From Thermoleophilia bacterium (GTDB lineage Bacteria > Actinomycetota > Thermoleophilia > Gaiellales > Gaiellaceae), in contig JAHDVS010000003.1 in assembly GCA_023382435.1 (NCBI GenBank), positions 1 through 64,000 of the forward strand: DNA of 64,000 nucleotides, in the 5' to 3' direction. Shown here one piece after another: positions 1-7,124 of this stretch. Positions within the stretch are counted from its first letter, which is position 1; the number at the start of each line of letters is the position of its first letter. The position numbers and the translations under genes are program-made. Below the pieces are notes generated by a model. It saw nothing but the letters and a program-made list of their open reading frames with translations, did not search any database and was not told where the DNA came from.

Positions 1-63
1 TCTCTGCAACAAATCCCTTGAACACGGCCATCGCCGTGGAATCAATCATCTAGCGTCGGACCT

Positions 64-101
64 CTCGCCTGGGCGAGGTTTCAGGAATGTTCCCCGACGA
101 G
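64..101 (+). repeat. Dispersed ~37-bp repeat, copy 1
   Basis: It begins with the inverted repeat CTCGCC-TG-GGCGAG (64-77) and continues with a core reading TTTCAGGAATGTTCCCCG. Four similar copies follow in the next 2.5 kb, all in the same orientation and all outside genes. The inverted repeat is shared almost exactly with copy 2. No transposase lies next to it. The first 60 bases of the window hold no gene I can support. Confidence 0.55.
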
Positions 102-154
102 GATCAGGGTCAACCAGCCGAGCGCGGCCCACTCCTCGCTACGGTTTCCGGTGT

Positions 155-964
155 ATGAGCGGTTCGAGTGTCGGCGTCCTGCATCGGCATGGACACCGCA
201 TCCATAGCCATCCGCACGGCGGGTCACACCGTCACGTTGTGCTACCGCACCGGTCGCAGCCACTCGCAGACGCCTACGCACGCGACGACGAGCGTAGGCT
301 TGGCCACGCTCACGATGATGGTCACGGCCACTCGCACGGGCTCATTGATCCGTCGGTAGTCCGGTCACGCGAGGGCGTGAAGGCAGTCTCGATCAGCCTC
401 GCTGTGCTCGGAATCACGGCTGGGGCGCAGGTGGCCATCTTCACCCTGTCGGGCTCGGTCGCGCTCCTCGCTGACCTGATCCACAACGTCGGTGACGCCC
501 TGACGGCGGTACCCCTCGGGATCGCCTTCTTCCTTCGCTCCGTCCGGGGCGAGAAGCTCGCAGGGCTTGCGGTCGTGCTCGTGATCTTCGCTTCAGCCTG
601 CGTGGCGCTGTACGAGACGGTCCAGCGTTTGATCCACCCGCAGCATCTCTCGCACCTGTGGGTCTTGGCCGCTGCCGGAGTGATCGGGTTCGTCGGCAAC
701 GAGATTGCGGCGCAGGTACGCCTCCGCGCTGGCAAGCGACTGTCGAGCCCAGCCCTGATCGCGGACGGTAATCACGCTCGCGTGGACGGCTTGGTCTCGC
801 TCGGCGTCGTCGCCAGCGCTATCGTCGTGTCACTCGGCGCGCAAATCGGTGACCCGATCGTCGGGCTTGCGATCACGCTCGTCATCCTGCGCATCACCTG
901 GCAGTCGTGGCGGACGGTAACCACGACCGACCCCGGCGAGATGATCGAACCGCACGAACACTAG
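155..964 (+). CDS. Cation diffusion facilitator (CDF) metal exporter lacking the C-terminal domain
   Basis: The product resembles CDF proton-driven exporters of Zn2+, Co2+, Mn2+ or similar ions in the cytoplasmic membrane. A His-rich N-terminus includes GHAHDDGHGHSHG. The two metal-site motifs are visible: DLIHNVGD in TM2 (about residues 107-114) and HARVD in TM5 (about 208-212). The protein is 269 aa and stops soon after the last helix at EPHEH, so the usual ~90-residue cytoplasmic dimerisation domain is absent. The reading frame is open upstream to the window edge, so the ATG at 155 is only the first plausible start; the CDF match is solid from about residue 50. Repeat copies 1 and 2 flank the gene. 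The metal cannot be told from sequence. Confidence 0.85.
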   Translation: MSGSSVGVLHRHGHRIHSHPHGGSHRHVVLPHRSQPLADAYARDDERRLGHAHDDGHGHSHGLIDPSVVRSREGVKAVSISLAVLGITAGAQVAIFTLSGSVALLADLIHNVGDALTAVPLGIAFFLRSVRGEKLAGLAVVLVIFASACVALYETVQRLIHPQHLSHLWVLAAAGVIGFVGNEIAAQVRLRAGKRLSSPALIADGNHARVDGLVSLGVVASAIVVSLGAQIGDPIVGLAITLVILRITWQSWRTVTTTDPGEMIEPHEH

Positions 965-994
965 CCGGGGCAGCTGCCCACTGGCAGCGCGTGG

Positions 995-1032
995 CTCGCC
1001 TAGGCGAGACCTCAAGAATGTGTTGTGTCCCG
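995..1032 (+). repeat. Dispersed ~37-bp repeat, copy 2
   Basis: CTCGCC-TA-GGCGAG (995-1008) is followed by ACCTCAAGAATGTGTTGTG. The inverted repeat matches copy 1 in all 12 arm bases, while the core has drifted most among the five copies. It lies 30 bp after the CDF stop codon. Confidence 0.5.
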
Positions 1033-1190
1033 GGCCGTAAGGTGGCTCCTGCCCCGATGCGTGCCCGACGGCCAGCGCGCGCAGCTCAGTCAAGGCGAAG
1101 CCGACCCCCGGAGCGTAGCGAAGAGGGTTGACGGGGCGAGCACGTCGGCCAGAATCAGCGGCGCTCGGGGCCGGCGCGAGACGATGCTCC

Positions 1191-1225
1191 GATGCGCCAG
1201 CGTTCCGGAATGTCCCCTGACGCTG
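1191..1225 (+). repeat. Dispersed ~37-bp repeat, copy 3
   Basis: The core reads GTTCCGGAATGTCCCCTGAC. The left part GCGCCAGCG corresponds to the inverted repeat but is degenerate. CAGCGT (1198-1203) and ACGCTG (1220-1225) form a second, outer inverted repeat around the core. Confidence 0.5.
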
Positions 1226-1300
1226 ACGTGGCGTTGACTCGAGGGCGGCACGGGTCTCGGTGTCCAGTCCGGCAGCGTTTCGCACCGACCGCCGACGGCG

Positions 1301-2251
1301 CTATGCAGAGGAGCGGCCGCCGGTGCGAAGCACCCGGAGCGCGTGCAGGGTGAGCAACTCGCTCGGTCCGGAGCCCCAGTCGACTACCTCGACATTGCTG
1401 CCCGTGGAGCCCGGCGTCTTCCACCAGCGGGCGCCGGCGCGCCAGCGCCCGTCCGGGAGCCTCCGCTTCTCGAGCAGGTCGAGGGCGTCGAACGCGCGGG
1501 GGTCGCCGACCAGCCCCATTCGGGCGAGCACGACGAGTGCCTGGAAGAAATCGTAGTGCCAGAACGGCGGCGAGTGCACCGTCACGAATGACTCGCGGAT
1601 CGGCGCGCCAGTGGCGAGCGCTCGGAAGAGCCGGTGCTCGAGGAAGAGCTCTGCGGTGCGCCGGGCGGCGTTCCGCGCCGCCGTCTCGCCGGTCGCCACC
1701 CAGTACTCGTGCAGCCCCCACATCGGCACCAGCGACTCGTTGAACGACGAGCGGCGGCCACTCGCCTTCATGTCGCAATTCCAGCCGCCGTCCGGCCACT
1801 GCCACTCGACAAGCGACTCCGCGAGCAGTCGGACACGTGGATCGGTGGCGAGCCCGAGCCGGCAGCAGACCGCGAGTGCGTTGCCCTCCTGCGATGCGCA
1901 GCGCCGCGTCAGCCCGTCGATGACCGGAATACGGTCGCGATGGGTCTTGCCGGTGAGCCAGGCAAGTACGGTCTCCGCCGCCGCGACACAGCGCGGCTCG
2001 CCGGCCGGGACACCGAGCTCGACCAACGAGACGAGGCGCCAGTGGGCGCCGCCCCATTTCGCGTAGGCGTGGCTGCCGAAGCCCCCGTCCGCCCGCTGAC
2101 CAGAAAGCAGCGTGCGCACCTTCGGGCCTTCGAGCACCCGCCCCGCCTCCGCCGGAGCCTGCTCATCGAGGAGGTCCCGCTTCGCTTGCGCGACGATCCC
2201 CGGCTCGTCCGACTCGAGCAGCCAGGAAACCGCCGACACGGCGACGCTCAC
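1301..2251 (-). CDS. Terpene-cyclase/prenyltransferase-fold (alpha/alpha toroid) protein of unknown function
   Basis: This 316-aa soluble protein has QW-like repeats typical of the squalene-cyclase and prenyltransferase alpha/alpha toroid: GQRADGGFG near residues 51-59 and WQWPDGGWN at about 150-158, plus weaker repeats. The length is about half of a bacterial squalene-hopene cyclase. I do not see the DXDD catalytic motif of class II cyclases, so a cyclase activity is not supported. Proteins of this type occur as uncharacterised single-toroid proteins. The start is GTG at 2251. A possible promoter lies about 95 bp upstream. Repeat copies 3 and 4 flank the gene. Confidence 0.6.
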   Translation of the reverse strand: MSVAVSAVSWLLESDEPGIVAQAKRDLLDEQAPAEAGRVLEGPKVRTLLSGQRADGGFGSHAYAKWGGAHWRLVSLVELGVPAGEPRCVAAAETVLAWLTGKTHRDRIPVIDGLTRRCASQEGNALAVCCRLGLATDPRVRLLAESLVEWQWPDGGWNCDMKASGRRSSFNESLVPMWGLHEYWVATGETAARNAARRTAELFLEHRLFRALATGAPIRESFVTVHSPPFWHYDFFQALVVLARMGLVGDPRAFDALDLLEKRRLPDGRWRAGARWWKTPGSTGSNVEVVDWGSGPSELLTLHALRVLRTGGRSSA

Positions 2252-2342
2252 GTGAGACCTCTACGTCGATCCTCGCCTTCCACGGCGAGCGCGGCTTTCG
2301 CCACCACGAGTCCGAGGAACGACTCCCGCTGCACGCCCCTCG

Positions 2343-2371
2343 ACTATAGATGCCAGCCGGGGACTGGGTCA
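2343..2371 (-). promoter_or_regulatory. Possible promoter of the toroid gene
   Basis: On the minus strand TGACCC (2371-2366) and TATAGT (2348-2343) are separated by 17 bp. The -10 is good and the -35 weak. Repeat copy 4 begins 4 bp upstream of the -35. Transcription from here would give a leader of about 90 nt. Confidence 0.35.
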
Positions 2372-2374
2372 CAC

Positions 2375-2410
2375 CGCCTGCGCGAGCGTTCGGGAATGCC
2401 CCCGACGCCG
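2375..2410 (+). repeat. Dispersed ~37-bp repeat, copy 4
   Basis: GCCTGCGCGAGC corresponds to a decayed inverted repeat and is followed by the core GTTCGGGAATGCCCCCGACG. It sits between the putative toroid-gene promoter and copy 5. The 2252-2598 gap holds this copy, copy 5 and the promoter; I see no gene there. Confidence 0.5.
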
Positions 2411-2524
2411 ATCGCCGTCGCGCGGTTGGACGAAGAGCGGAATAGGCGCCGCATGACCCGAACCTAGTGCCGCTCTTGCCCGGCGACCAAGCCTGGCGCC
2501 GCCACGCCCTGGACTCGTGTCGAC

Positions 2525-2561
2525 CTATTCACCGGTCTTTCGGGAATATGCCCTGAGGGTT
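2525..2561 (+). repeat. Dispersed ~37-bp repeat, copy 5
   Basis: The core reads CTTTCGGGAATATGCCCTGA and is preceded by TTCACCGGT in place of the inverted repeat. It is the most diverged copy on the left side. It ends 37 bp before the stop codon of the small membrane protein gene. Confidence 0.45.
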
Positions 2562-2598
2562 CCACTCGTCCGCGTCTGCACTCCAGGAGCAGTGGGCC

Positions 2599-2883
2599 TC
2601 AGATCGCGTACAGGACGAGAACGGCGGCTGTCGCCAGGATGATCGCGGCGATGAACGCGATCTCGCTTCTGCGATCGCGAAGGCCGCTCACCTGGTATGC
2701 GATCAGGATCCACATCGGGACGAGCTGGCTGAAGAAGTCGAGTTCCACGTCGATCACGTTCTTCGCGATAACGGCCTCGACTAGAAGGCAGGCAGCGGCG
2801 ACGAGCGAAACCAGGACCTGCGGATCGCGGATCTGACGTCGCCACCAGGAGCCGCCTTGCCGCAACCTCAGTGCGTGCATCAC
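2599..2883 (-). CDS. Small membrane protein of unknown function
   Basis: The 94-aa product has a basic N-terminus (LRLRQGGSWWRRQ) and about three hydrophobic segments near residues 25-42, 50-66 and 74-94. It ends inside the last segment. I do not recognise a family. The GTG at 2883 is followed directly by an ATG, and a GGAGG ribosome site lies 6 nt upstream. The composition looks coding, but without a homologue the gene call rests on length, ribosome site and membrane pattern. Confidence 0.55.
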   Translation of the reverse strand: MMHALRLRQGGSWWRRQIRDPQVLVSLVAAACLLVEAVIAKNVIDVELDFFSQLVPMWILIAYQVSGLRDRRSEIAFIAAIILATAAVLVLYAI

Positions 2884-2954
2884 AACACGCCTCCCTTTCC
2901 CGAGGGTACGTACCTGGATGCTTGAGCCTCTATCGTGCTCCCCTGCATCAAGCC

Positions 2955-3366
2955 GCGCATCCGCGCCGCCCCTGATCCCGCTCGCGGAGGACTACGGATC
3001 TCCCGCCGCCAGCAACCGGTGACAACGACCAGAACCGCGGCCTGGGCGAGCGTGCCATCGCCCACGTGGACGGTCGCGCGGTCGCGGTTACCGGAGGCGT
3101 CGAGCGCCAAGGTTGCCCGCGCAGCCAGCTCGGGGACCCGCTCGATCGTGAGCACGCGCGCGCCAAGCTCGGCGAAGACGGCCGCCCGATACCCGGAGCC
3201 CGTCCCGACGTCGAGGACGTGACTCCCGGCCCTGTCGCTGCCCCCTCGCAGATGAGCGCGACCGTGTAGGGCGCGGCGACGGTCTCGCCGAAGCCGATCG
3301 GCACCGGCACGTCGCGGTAGGCGAACGGCCGCTTCGCCGGCAGGATGAAGCGCCCGCTCGAGCGCC
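2955..3366 (-). pseudogene. Decayed protein-L-isoaspartate O-methyltransferase
   Basis: Two pieces of a PCMT-type repair methyltransferase lie in different frames. One frame reads FILPAKRPFAYRDVPVPIGF and then GETVAAPYTVALICEG, matching the family's N-terminal block before the SAM site. After a frameshift near 3225-3250 the other frame reads HVLDVGTGSGYRAAVFAELG, then ERVPELA and HVGDGTLAQ, which are the SAM-binding motifs. About 50 N-terminal residues and the C-terminal third are missing. A single base error in the sequence could explain the frameshift but not both missing ends. It lies just downstream of the phosphodiesterase gene on the same strand. Confidence 0.75.
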
Positions 3367-3369
3367 GGG

Positions 3370-4803
3370 TCAGACCCCGGCCACGGCGGCGGGCGCCCGG
3401 GCACCGGGAGCGTCCAGGCCGAAGTGCCCCGCGACGAGCGGCGCGAGGTCCGTGATGCTCGGTGCGGGCGGAAGCTGGAGGCCGTCCGCGAGCCCGACCT
3501 GGATGACCGGGACGAGCGAGTCCCCGGCGAGCAACGACCCGTGGCTGCCGCCGCCGGCGTGGTGCCGGCCGCCGAGATCGACGAACTCGTAGCCCTCGGC
3601 CGCGGAAACGATCACCTCGCCGGCCGCCGGGCAGCGAAGCGCGCGCCAGGCCCGTTCGAGACCGTTCGGGTAGCGGCCGGGGTCGAGCACCTCGGGGCTT
3701 CCCTCGAGCAGCCAGCCGGCAGGCGACGGCTCGAAGCGAAGCTCGGCGCCGCCGCGGCGTGCCACGCCGGCGGCGCCCTCGAGGAACAAGACGACATCGG
3801 CAGCAGGGTCACGGTCGAGGCGCTCGGCGAGCTCGCGTGCCGCGAGTGGGCAGCCAGGCAGCCGGTAGACCATGCCGGCGCGGTTGGAGGCGGTGACGAC
3901 GAGGTCGGCGCCGCCGGCGCGCTGCCGGCGAGGCTGCAGGAGCCGCAGCCCGGCGAACGTCCGCTCGAGGCGAACCGCATGCCCCACGGGCATCTGGCCG
4001 TGGTCGGCCGAGACGATGATCGCGTAGCGCGAGAGGAACTCGTCCGGCCCGCCGGCTGCCGCGAACAGGCGGCCGAGGCACGAGTCCGCGCGCTCGAGAG
4101 CGTCGCCGGCCCCCTCGGGGCCAGCTCCGTGTGAGGCGTAGTCGTAGTCCGGAAGGTAGTAGACGAGGAAGTCGAACCCGTCGCGGGTGATGAGCCAGCG
4201 ACCGACCGCGGCCGCGTACGCGTCGACCGAGCCGGCCGCGCGCGAGCGCACGGCGAGCGGTGCGCCCGTCGCGTCCGACTCGAACAGGTTGAAGAAGAAG
4301 AACCGCTCCGGGCCGTCTACGGACTCGTACCAGCGGTTGCGCGCGGCGACTCCGGGCAGACGGATCCGGTGGGTGTGGCGGCCCCGGTAGCAGGTGAAGT
4401 TGACGGCGGCGGTCACGAGGCCCGCGTCGCCGAGCTGCTCGAACACCGTGATCGCTCCGGGGGAGAGGTGGTCGCGGCTGAGGCCGGCCACCGAGTCCCG
4501 CAGCGCCCCGCGGAGCCCGGTCGCGCGGATCGCGGCGAGCGACGACCCGTATTCGACGATCCGGCCCTCCCCGCGGTGATACCAGGCGAGGTGGGGGATA
4601 CCGTGGACGTCCGGCCCGGCGCCGGTGGCGATCGCGCTCAGGCAGACCGGGGTCACGGACGGGAACGTGCTCACGCCCCGGACGTACTGACCGCCGGCGT
4701 CGAGCAGGAGCCGGAGCGCAGGCAGCCGGCCGCGCTCGAGCCCGCGGTCGAGCGCGTCGGGCGTGAGACCGTCGATGACGGCGAGCACGAGCTTGCGGAA
4801 CAT
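3370..4803 (-). CDS. Alkaline-phosphatase superfamily phosphodiesterase/nucleotide pyrophosphatase-like protein
   Basis: The 477-aa protein belongs to the type I phosphodiesterase/nucleotide pyrophosphatase branch of the alkaline phosphatase superfamily, metal-dependent hydrolases of phosphoesters or phosphoanhydrides. Visible elements are the metal-binding Asp in LAVIDGLTPDA (residues 7-17), the nucleophile region TFPSVTPVCLSA (47-58), YYLPDYDYASHG in the middle and SADHGQMPVGH near residue 265. There is no clear signal peptide, so it is probably cytoplasmic. The start is ATG 4803, 8 nt after a TAACCT hexamer that overlaps the stop codon of the neighbouring lipid kinase. The substrate is unknown. 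Confidence 0.8.
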   Translation of the reverse strand: MFRKLVLAVIDGLTPDALDRGLERGRLPALRLLLDAGGQYVRGVSTFPSVTPVCLSAIATGAGPDVHGIPHLAWYHRGEGRIVEYGSSLAAIRATGLRGALRDSVAGLSRDHLSPGAITVFEQLGDAGLVTAAVNFTCYRGRHTHRIRLPGVAARNRWYESVDGPERFFFFNLFESDATGAPLAVRSRAAGSVDAYAAAVGRWLITRDGFDFLVYYLPDYDYASHGAGPEGAGDALERADSCLGRLFAAAGGPDEFLSRYAIIVSADHGQMPVGHAVRLERTFAGLRLLQPRRQRAGGADLVVTASNRAGMVYRLPGCPLAARELAERLDRDPAADVVLFLEGAAGVARRGGAELRFEPSPAGWLLEGSPEVLDPGRYPNGLERAWRALRCPAAGEVIVSAAEGYEFVDLGGRHHAGGGSHGSLLAGDSLVPVIQVGLADGLQLPPAPSITDLAPLVAGHFGLDAPGARAPAAVAGV

Positions 4804-4817
4804 CCACTCCCAGGTTA
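4804..4817 (-). promoter_or_regulatory. -10 element TAACCT, 8 nt before the phosphodiesterase start
   Basis: TAACCT (4817-4812) is followed by an 8-nt spacer and the ATG at 4803. Its TAA is also the stop codon of the upstream lipid-kinase gene. The spacing fits the leaderless pattern seen across the window. Confidence 0.4.
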
Positions 4818-5693
4818 GATCAGCACGCGCAGCGCCCCGCGCTCGGCCTCGAGCACGACCTCGGCGACATCGCCGACGTCCTCCCCGTCGAGCTCGAGCG
4901 GCAACGGCCGGTCACACGTGATCTCGACCCGGTCGGCGTCGTGCAGGTAGCGAACCGCGGGGGAGTCCACCTGGCGCGGGCGGACGAGCAGCCGCCACGC
5001 GAGCGCGGCGAGGCCGCCGAGCCCGAGCCGTACGGGAGCGACGAGGTCGAGGCCGAGCTCGAAGCGGGCGAGCGGCGTCGCGTGCACGGGCAGGCGCCCG
5101 GCGTAGGTGTACGGGTCGCAGTTCGTCGCGATCGCGAAGGCGGCGCGGCCGAGGCCGGCGATCTCGAGCTCCGGCTCGAGCAGGAAGCGCCGTGCCGCGA
5201 GGAGCCGGACAAGCTCCGCGACGAACGCCAGGTCCCCGGGCCTGACGCCATCCGGACGGCCCCGCCGATCGACGGCGCGCACGATCGCCGCGTCGAGGCC
5301 GATCCCGGCAGCGAACGCGAAGCGCCGCCCGTTCGCGCGCCCGAGCGAGATCAGGCGCTCGTGCCCGGCGGCGGCGAGCTGGCGGGCACACGCGATCGGG
5401 TCGCGCGGGAGGCCGAGCGCCCGCGGCAGGACGCTCGTCGCCCCGCCCGGGACGAACCCGACCGGGACGCCCCCGGGCAGCCCGTTCAGGACCTCGTTGT
5501 AGCCGCCGTCACCGGCGAGCACGTACACGGCGGAGCAGTCCGCGCATGCACCGGCGAGCTCGCTCGCGTGGCCGGGACGCTCGGTCAGGATCGTCTGCGT
5601 CGGCCCGCCGGCCGCCAGCTCCGCGCGCACCCGCTCGATCAGCTCCGGCGTGACCGCGCTCGCTCTCGGATTGACGATCAGGACGCGCCGCAC
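4815..5693 (-). CDS. Diacylglycerol kinase-family lipid kinase
   Basis: The protein resembles DagK/YegS-type kinases that use ATP to phosphorylate diacylglycerol or related lipids at the membrane. The nucleotide loop reads LAGDGGYNEVLNG (residues 59-71) and FVPGGATSVLPRALGLP follows, the usual GGTxN-type block with ATS in place of TAN. I place the start at GTG 5693 (VRRVLIVNPRAS), because the family begins with this strand; the frame is open far upstream but only as an antisense shadow of the aminotransferase. The length of 292 aa is normal. It sits 44 bp after the aminotransferase stop and may be co-transcribed with it. Confidence 0.8.
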   Translation of the reverse strand: MRRVLIVNPRASAVTPELIERVRAELAAGGPTQTILTERPGHASELAGACADCSAVYVLAGDGGYNEVLNGLPGGVPVGFVPGGATSVLPRALGLPRDPIACARQLAAAGHERLISLGRANGRRFAFAAGIGLDAAIVRAVDRRGRPDGVRPGDLAFVAELVRLLAARRFLLEPELEIAGLGRAAFAIATNCDPYTYAGRLPVHATPLARFELGLDLVAPVRLGLGGLAALAWRLLVRPRQVDSPAVRYLHDADRVEITCDRPLPLELDGEDVGDVAEVVLEAERGALRVLI

Positions 5694-5737
5694 GCGCGGA
5701 GCATGCCACGCGCGTGCGGCTGCCCGGCGCTCCCCTG

Positions 5738-7039
5738 TCAGCCCGCGCGTGCCGAGGCGTCGACGAGTGACGCCTCGAGGATCTCGAGCCCGTGGTCGAC
5801 GTCGTCGTCGGAGACGACGAGCGGCACGAGGATGCGAACGACGTTCGAGTAGATGCCGCACGCGAGCAGCAGGAGGCCCCGCTCGAGTGCGGCCGCCGTG
5901 GTGGCCGACGCGAGCGCTGCCGCTGGCGCCTTCGTGTCGCGATCCTCGACCAGCTCGAGCGCCAGCATCGGGCCGAGACCCCGCACCTCCCCGACGGCCG
6001 GGACGCGAGCCGCGATCTCCTCGAGCCGCCCCCGGATGCGCTCGCCCAGCGCCGTCGCGTGCGCCTGGAAGGCCGGCTCGGTGACCGCGTCGAAGACGGC
6101 GAGCGCGGCGACGCACGACAGCGGGTTGCCGCCGAACGTGCCCCCGAGCCCTCCCGGGTGGGCCGCGTCCATGACCTCGGCGCGGCCGGTGACGCCCGCG
6201 AGCGGCAGCCCGCCGCCGAGCGACTTCCCGGTGGTGATCAGATCCGGCTCGACGCCGTAGTGCTCGATCGCCCACAGCGGGCCCGTCCGGCACATCCCCG
6301 CCTGGACCTCGTCATCCACGTAGAGGATGCCGTGACGGTCGCAGAGCTCGCGCAAGCGCGGCGGGAAGTCGGGCGGCATCGGGATGAAGCCGCCCTCGCC
6401 CTGCACGGGCTCGAGGACGACGCAGGCGACGCTCTCCGGGTCGACGTCGCTCTTGAACAGCCGCTCTAGGCTCGAGATCGCGTCGGCGGACGACACACCC
6501 CGGTAGGGGTACGGGGCCGGCGTGCGGTAGACCTCCGGCGCGAACGGCCCGAAGCCCTTCTTGTAGACGAGCTTCGAGGTCATCGTCATCGCGAGGAGCG
6601 TCCGCCCGTGGAACGCGTTCTGGAACACGACCACCGCGGGTCGCCCCGTGGCCGCGCGCGAGATCTTGACGGCGTTCTCAAGCGCCTCCGCGCCCGAGTT
6701 GGCGAGAAACGACTTCTGCTCGGCGCCGCGGCAAGGCGAGAGCTCGGCCAGCCGTTGGCAGACCTCGACGTAGGGCTCGTACATGCCGACGACGAAGCAC
6801 TGGTGGAGGTAGCGGTCGAGCTGCTCGCGAAGTGCCTCGACGACCGCGGGAAGGTTGTGGCCGGTGTTCTGGCAGCCGATGCCGCCGGCGAAGTCGAGGA
6901 AGCGCCGGCCGTCGACGTCCTCGATCCAGGCTCCTTCGGCGCGGGCCACGGCGACCGGGCCGGTGGCGACGCCGCGGGCAACCCAGCGCTCCTTCGCCTC
7001 GACGGCCGCCTCGGTGCGGGTGCGTTCCTGAAGGGACAT
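5738..7039 (-). CDS. Class III PLP aminotransferase, 4-aminobutyrate aminotransferase-like
   Basis: The enzyme would move an amino group from a terminal amine such as GABA or ornithine to a 2-oxoacid. Family motifs are NSGAEALENAVK (114-125), NAFHGRT (141-147), LEPVQGEGG (209-217), the PLP-contacting VDDEVQAG (241-248) and the Schiff-base lysine K272 in TTGKSLGGG. Its 433 aa are full length. The ATG at 7039 is chosen over the longer open frame because MSLQERT starts exactly 7 nt after TAGACT and the upstream extension is low-complexity. GabT is the best guess, but class III specificity is hard to read; an aldehyde dehydrogenase lies nearby beyond the mod operon. Confidence 0.85.
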   Translation of the reverse strand: MSLQERTRTEAAVEAKERWVARGVATGPVAVARAEGAWIEDVDGRRFLDFAGGIGCQNTGHNLPAVVEALREQLDRYLHQCFVVGMYEPYVEVCQRLAELSPCRGAEQKSFLANSGAEALENAVKISRAATGRPAVVVFQNAFHGRTLLAMTMTSKLVYKKGFGPFAPEVYRTPAPYPYRGVSSADAISSLERLFKSDVDPESVACVVLEPVQGEGGFIPMPPDFPPRLRELCDRHGILYVDDEVQAGMCRTGPLWAIEHYGVEPDLITTGKSLGGGLPLAGVTGRAEVMDAAHPGGLGGTFGGNPLSCVAALAVFDAVTEPAFQAHATALGERIRGRLEEIAARVPAVGEVRGLGPMLALELVEDRDTKAPAAALASATTAAALERGLLLLACGIYSNVVRILVPLVVSDDDVDHGLEILEASLVDASARAG

Positions 7040-7052
7040 GCGGTCGAGTCTA
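7040..7052 (-). promoter_or_regulatory. -10 element TAGACT, 7 nt before the aminotransferase start
   Basis: TAGACT (7052-7047) is separated by the 7-nt spacer CGACCGC from ATG 7039. No ribosome binding site is present, which suggests a leaderless transcript. Confidence 0.5.
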
Positions 7053-7062
7053 GACACGCCGG

Positions 7063-7122
7063 GCCCCGGCCACCATGGCCGGGGCGGCTGGACGGAACTG
7101 CCGCCTTTGGCCACCGCGGCAG
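7063..7122 (-). terminator. Tandem hairpins after the molybdate operon
   Basis: Two GC-rich stems follow modC. CTGCCGC (7098-7104) pairs with GCGGCAG (7116-7122). GCCCCGGCC (7063-7071) pairs with GGCCGGGGC (7077-7085) around a 5-nt loop. There is no U-tract. They separate the mod operon from the aminotransferase promoter at 7052. Confidence 0.6.
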
Positions 7123-7124
7123 CC

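Larger units (their letters stand above)
965..1300. other. Non-coding gap with two repeat copies
   Basis: This 336-bp stretch between the CDF gene and the end of the toroid gene holds repeat copies 2 and 3. ORFs cross it on both strands, but they run through the repeats and show no recognisable domain. I see no RNA gene. Confidence 0.5.

Noticed and set aside
830-1285. 151-codon minus-strand ORF across the 965-1300 gap
   Set aside because: It reads through two repeat copies and the end of the CDF gene and shows no family resemblance.
4815-6293. Long N-terminal extension of the lipid kinase
   Set aside because: Residues before VRRVLIV are Arg/Gly-rich noise antisense to the aminotransferase; the family starts at GTG 5693.
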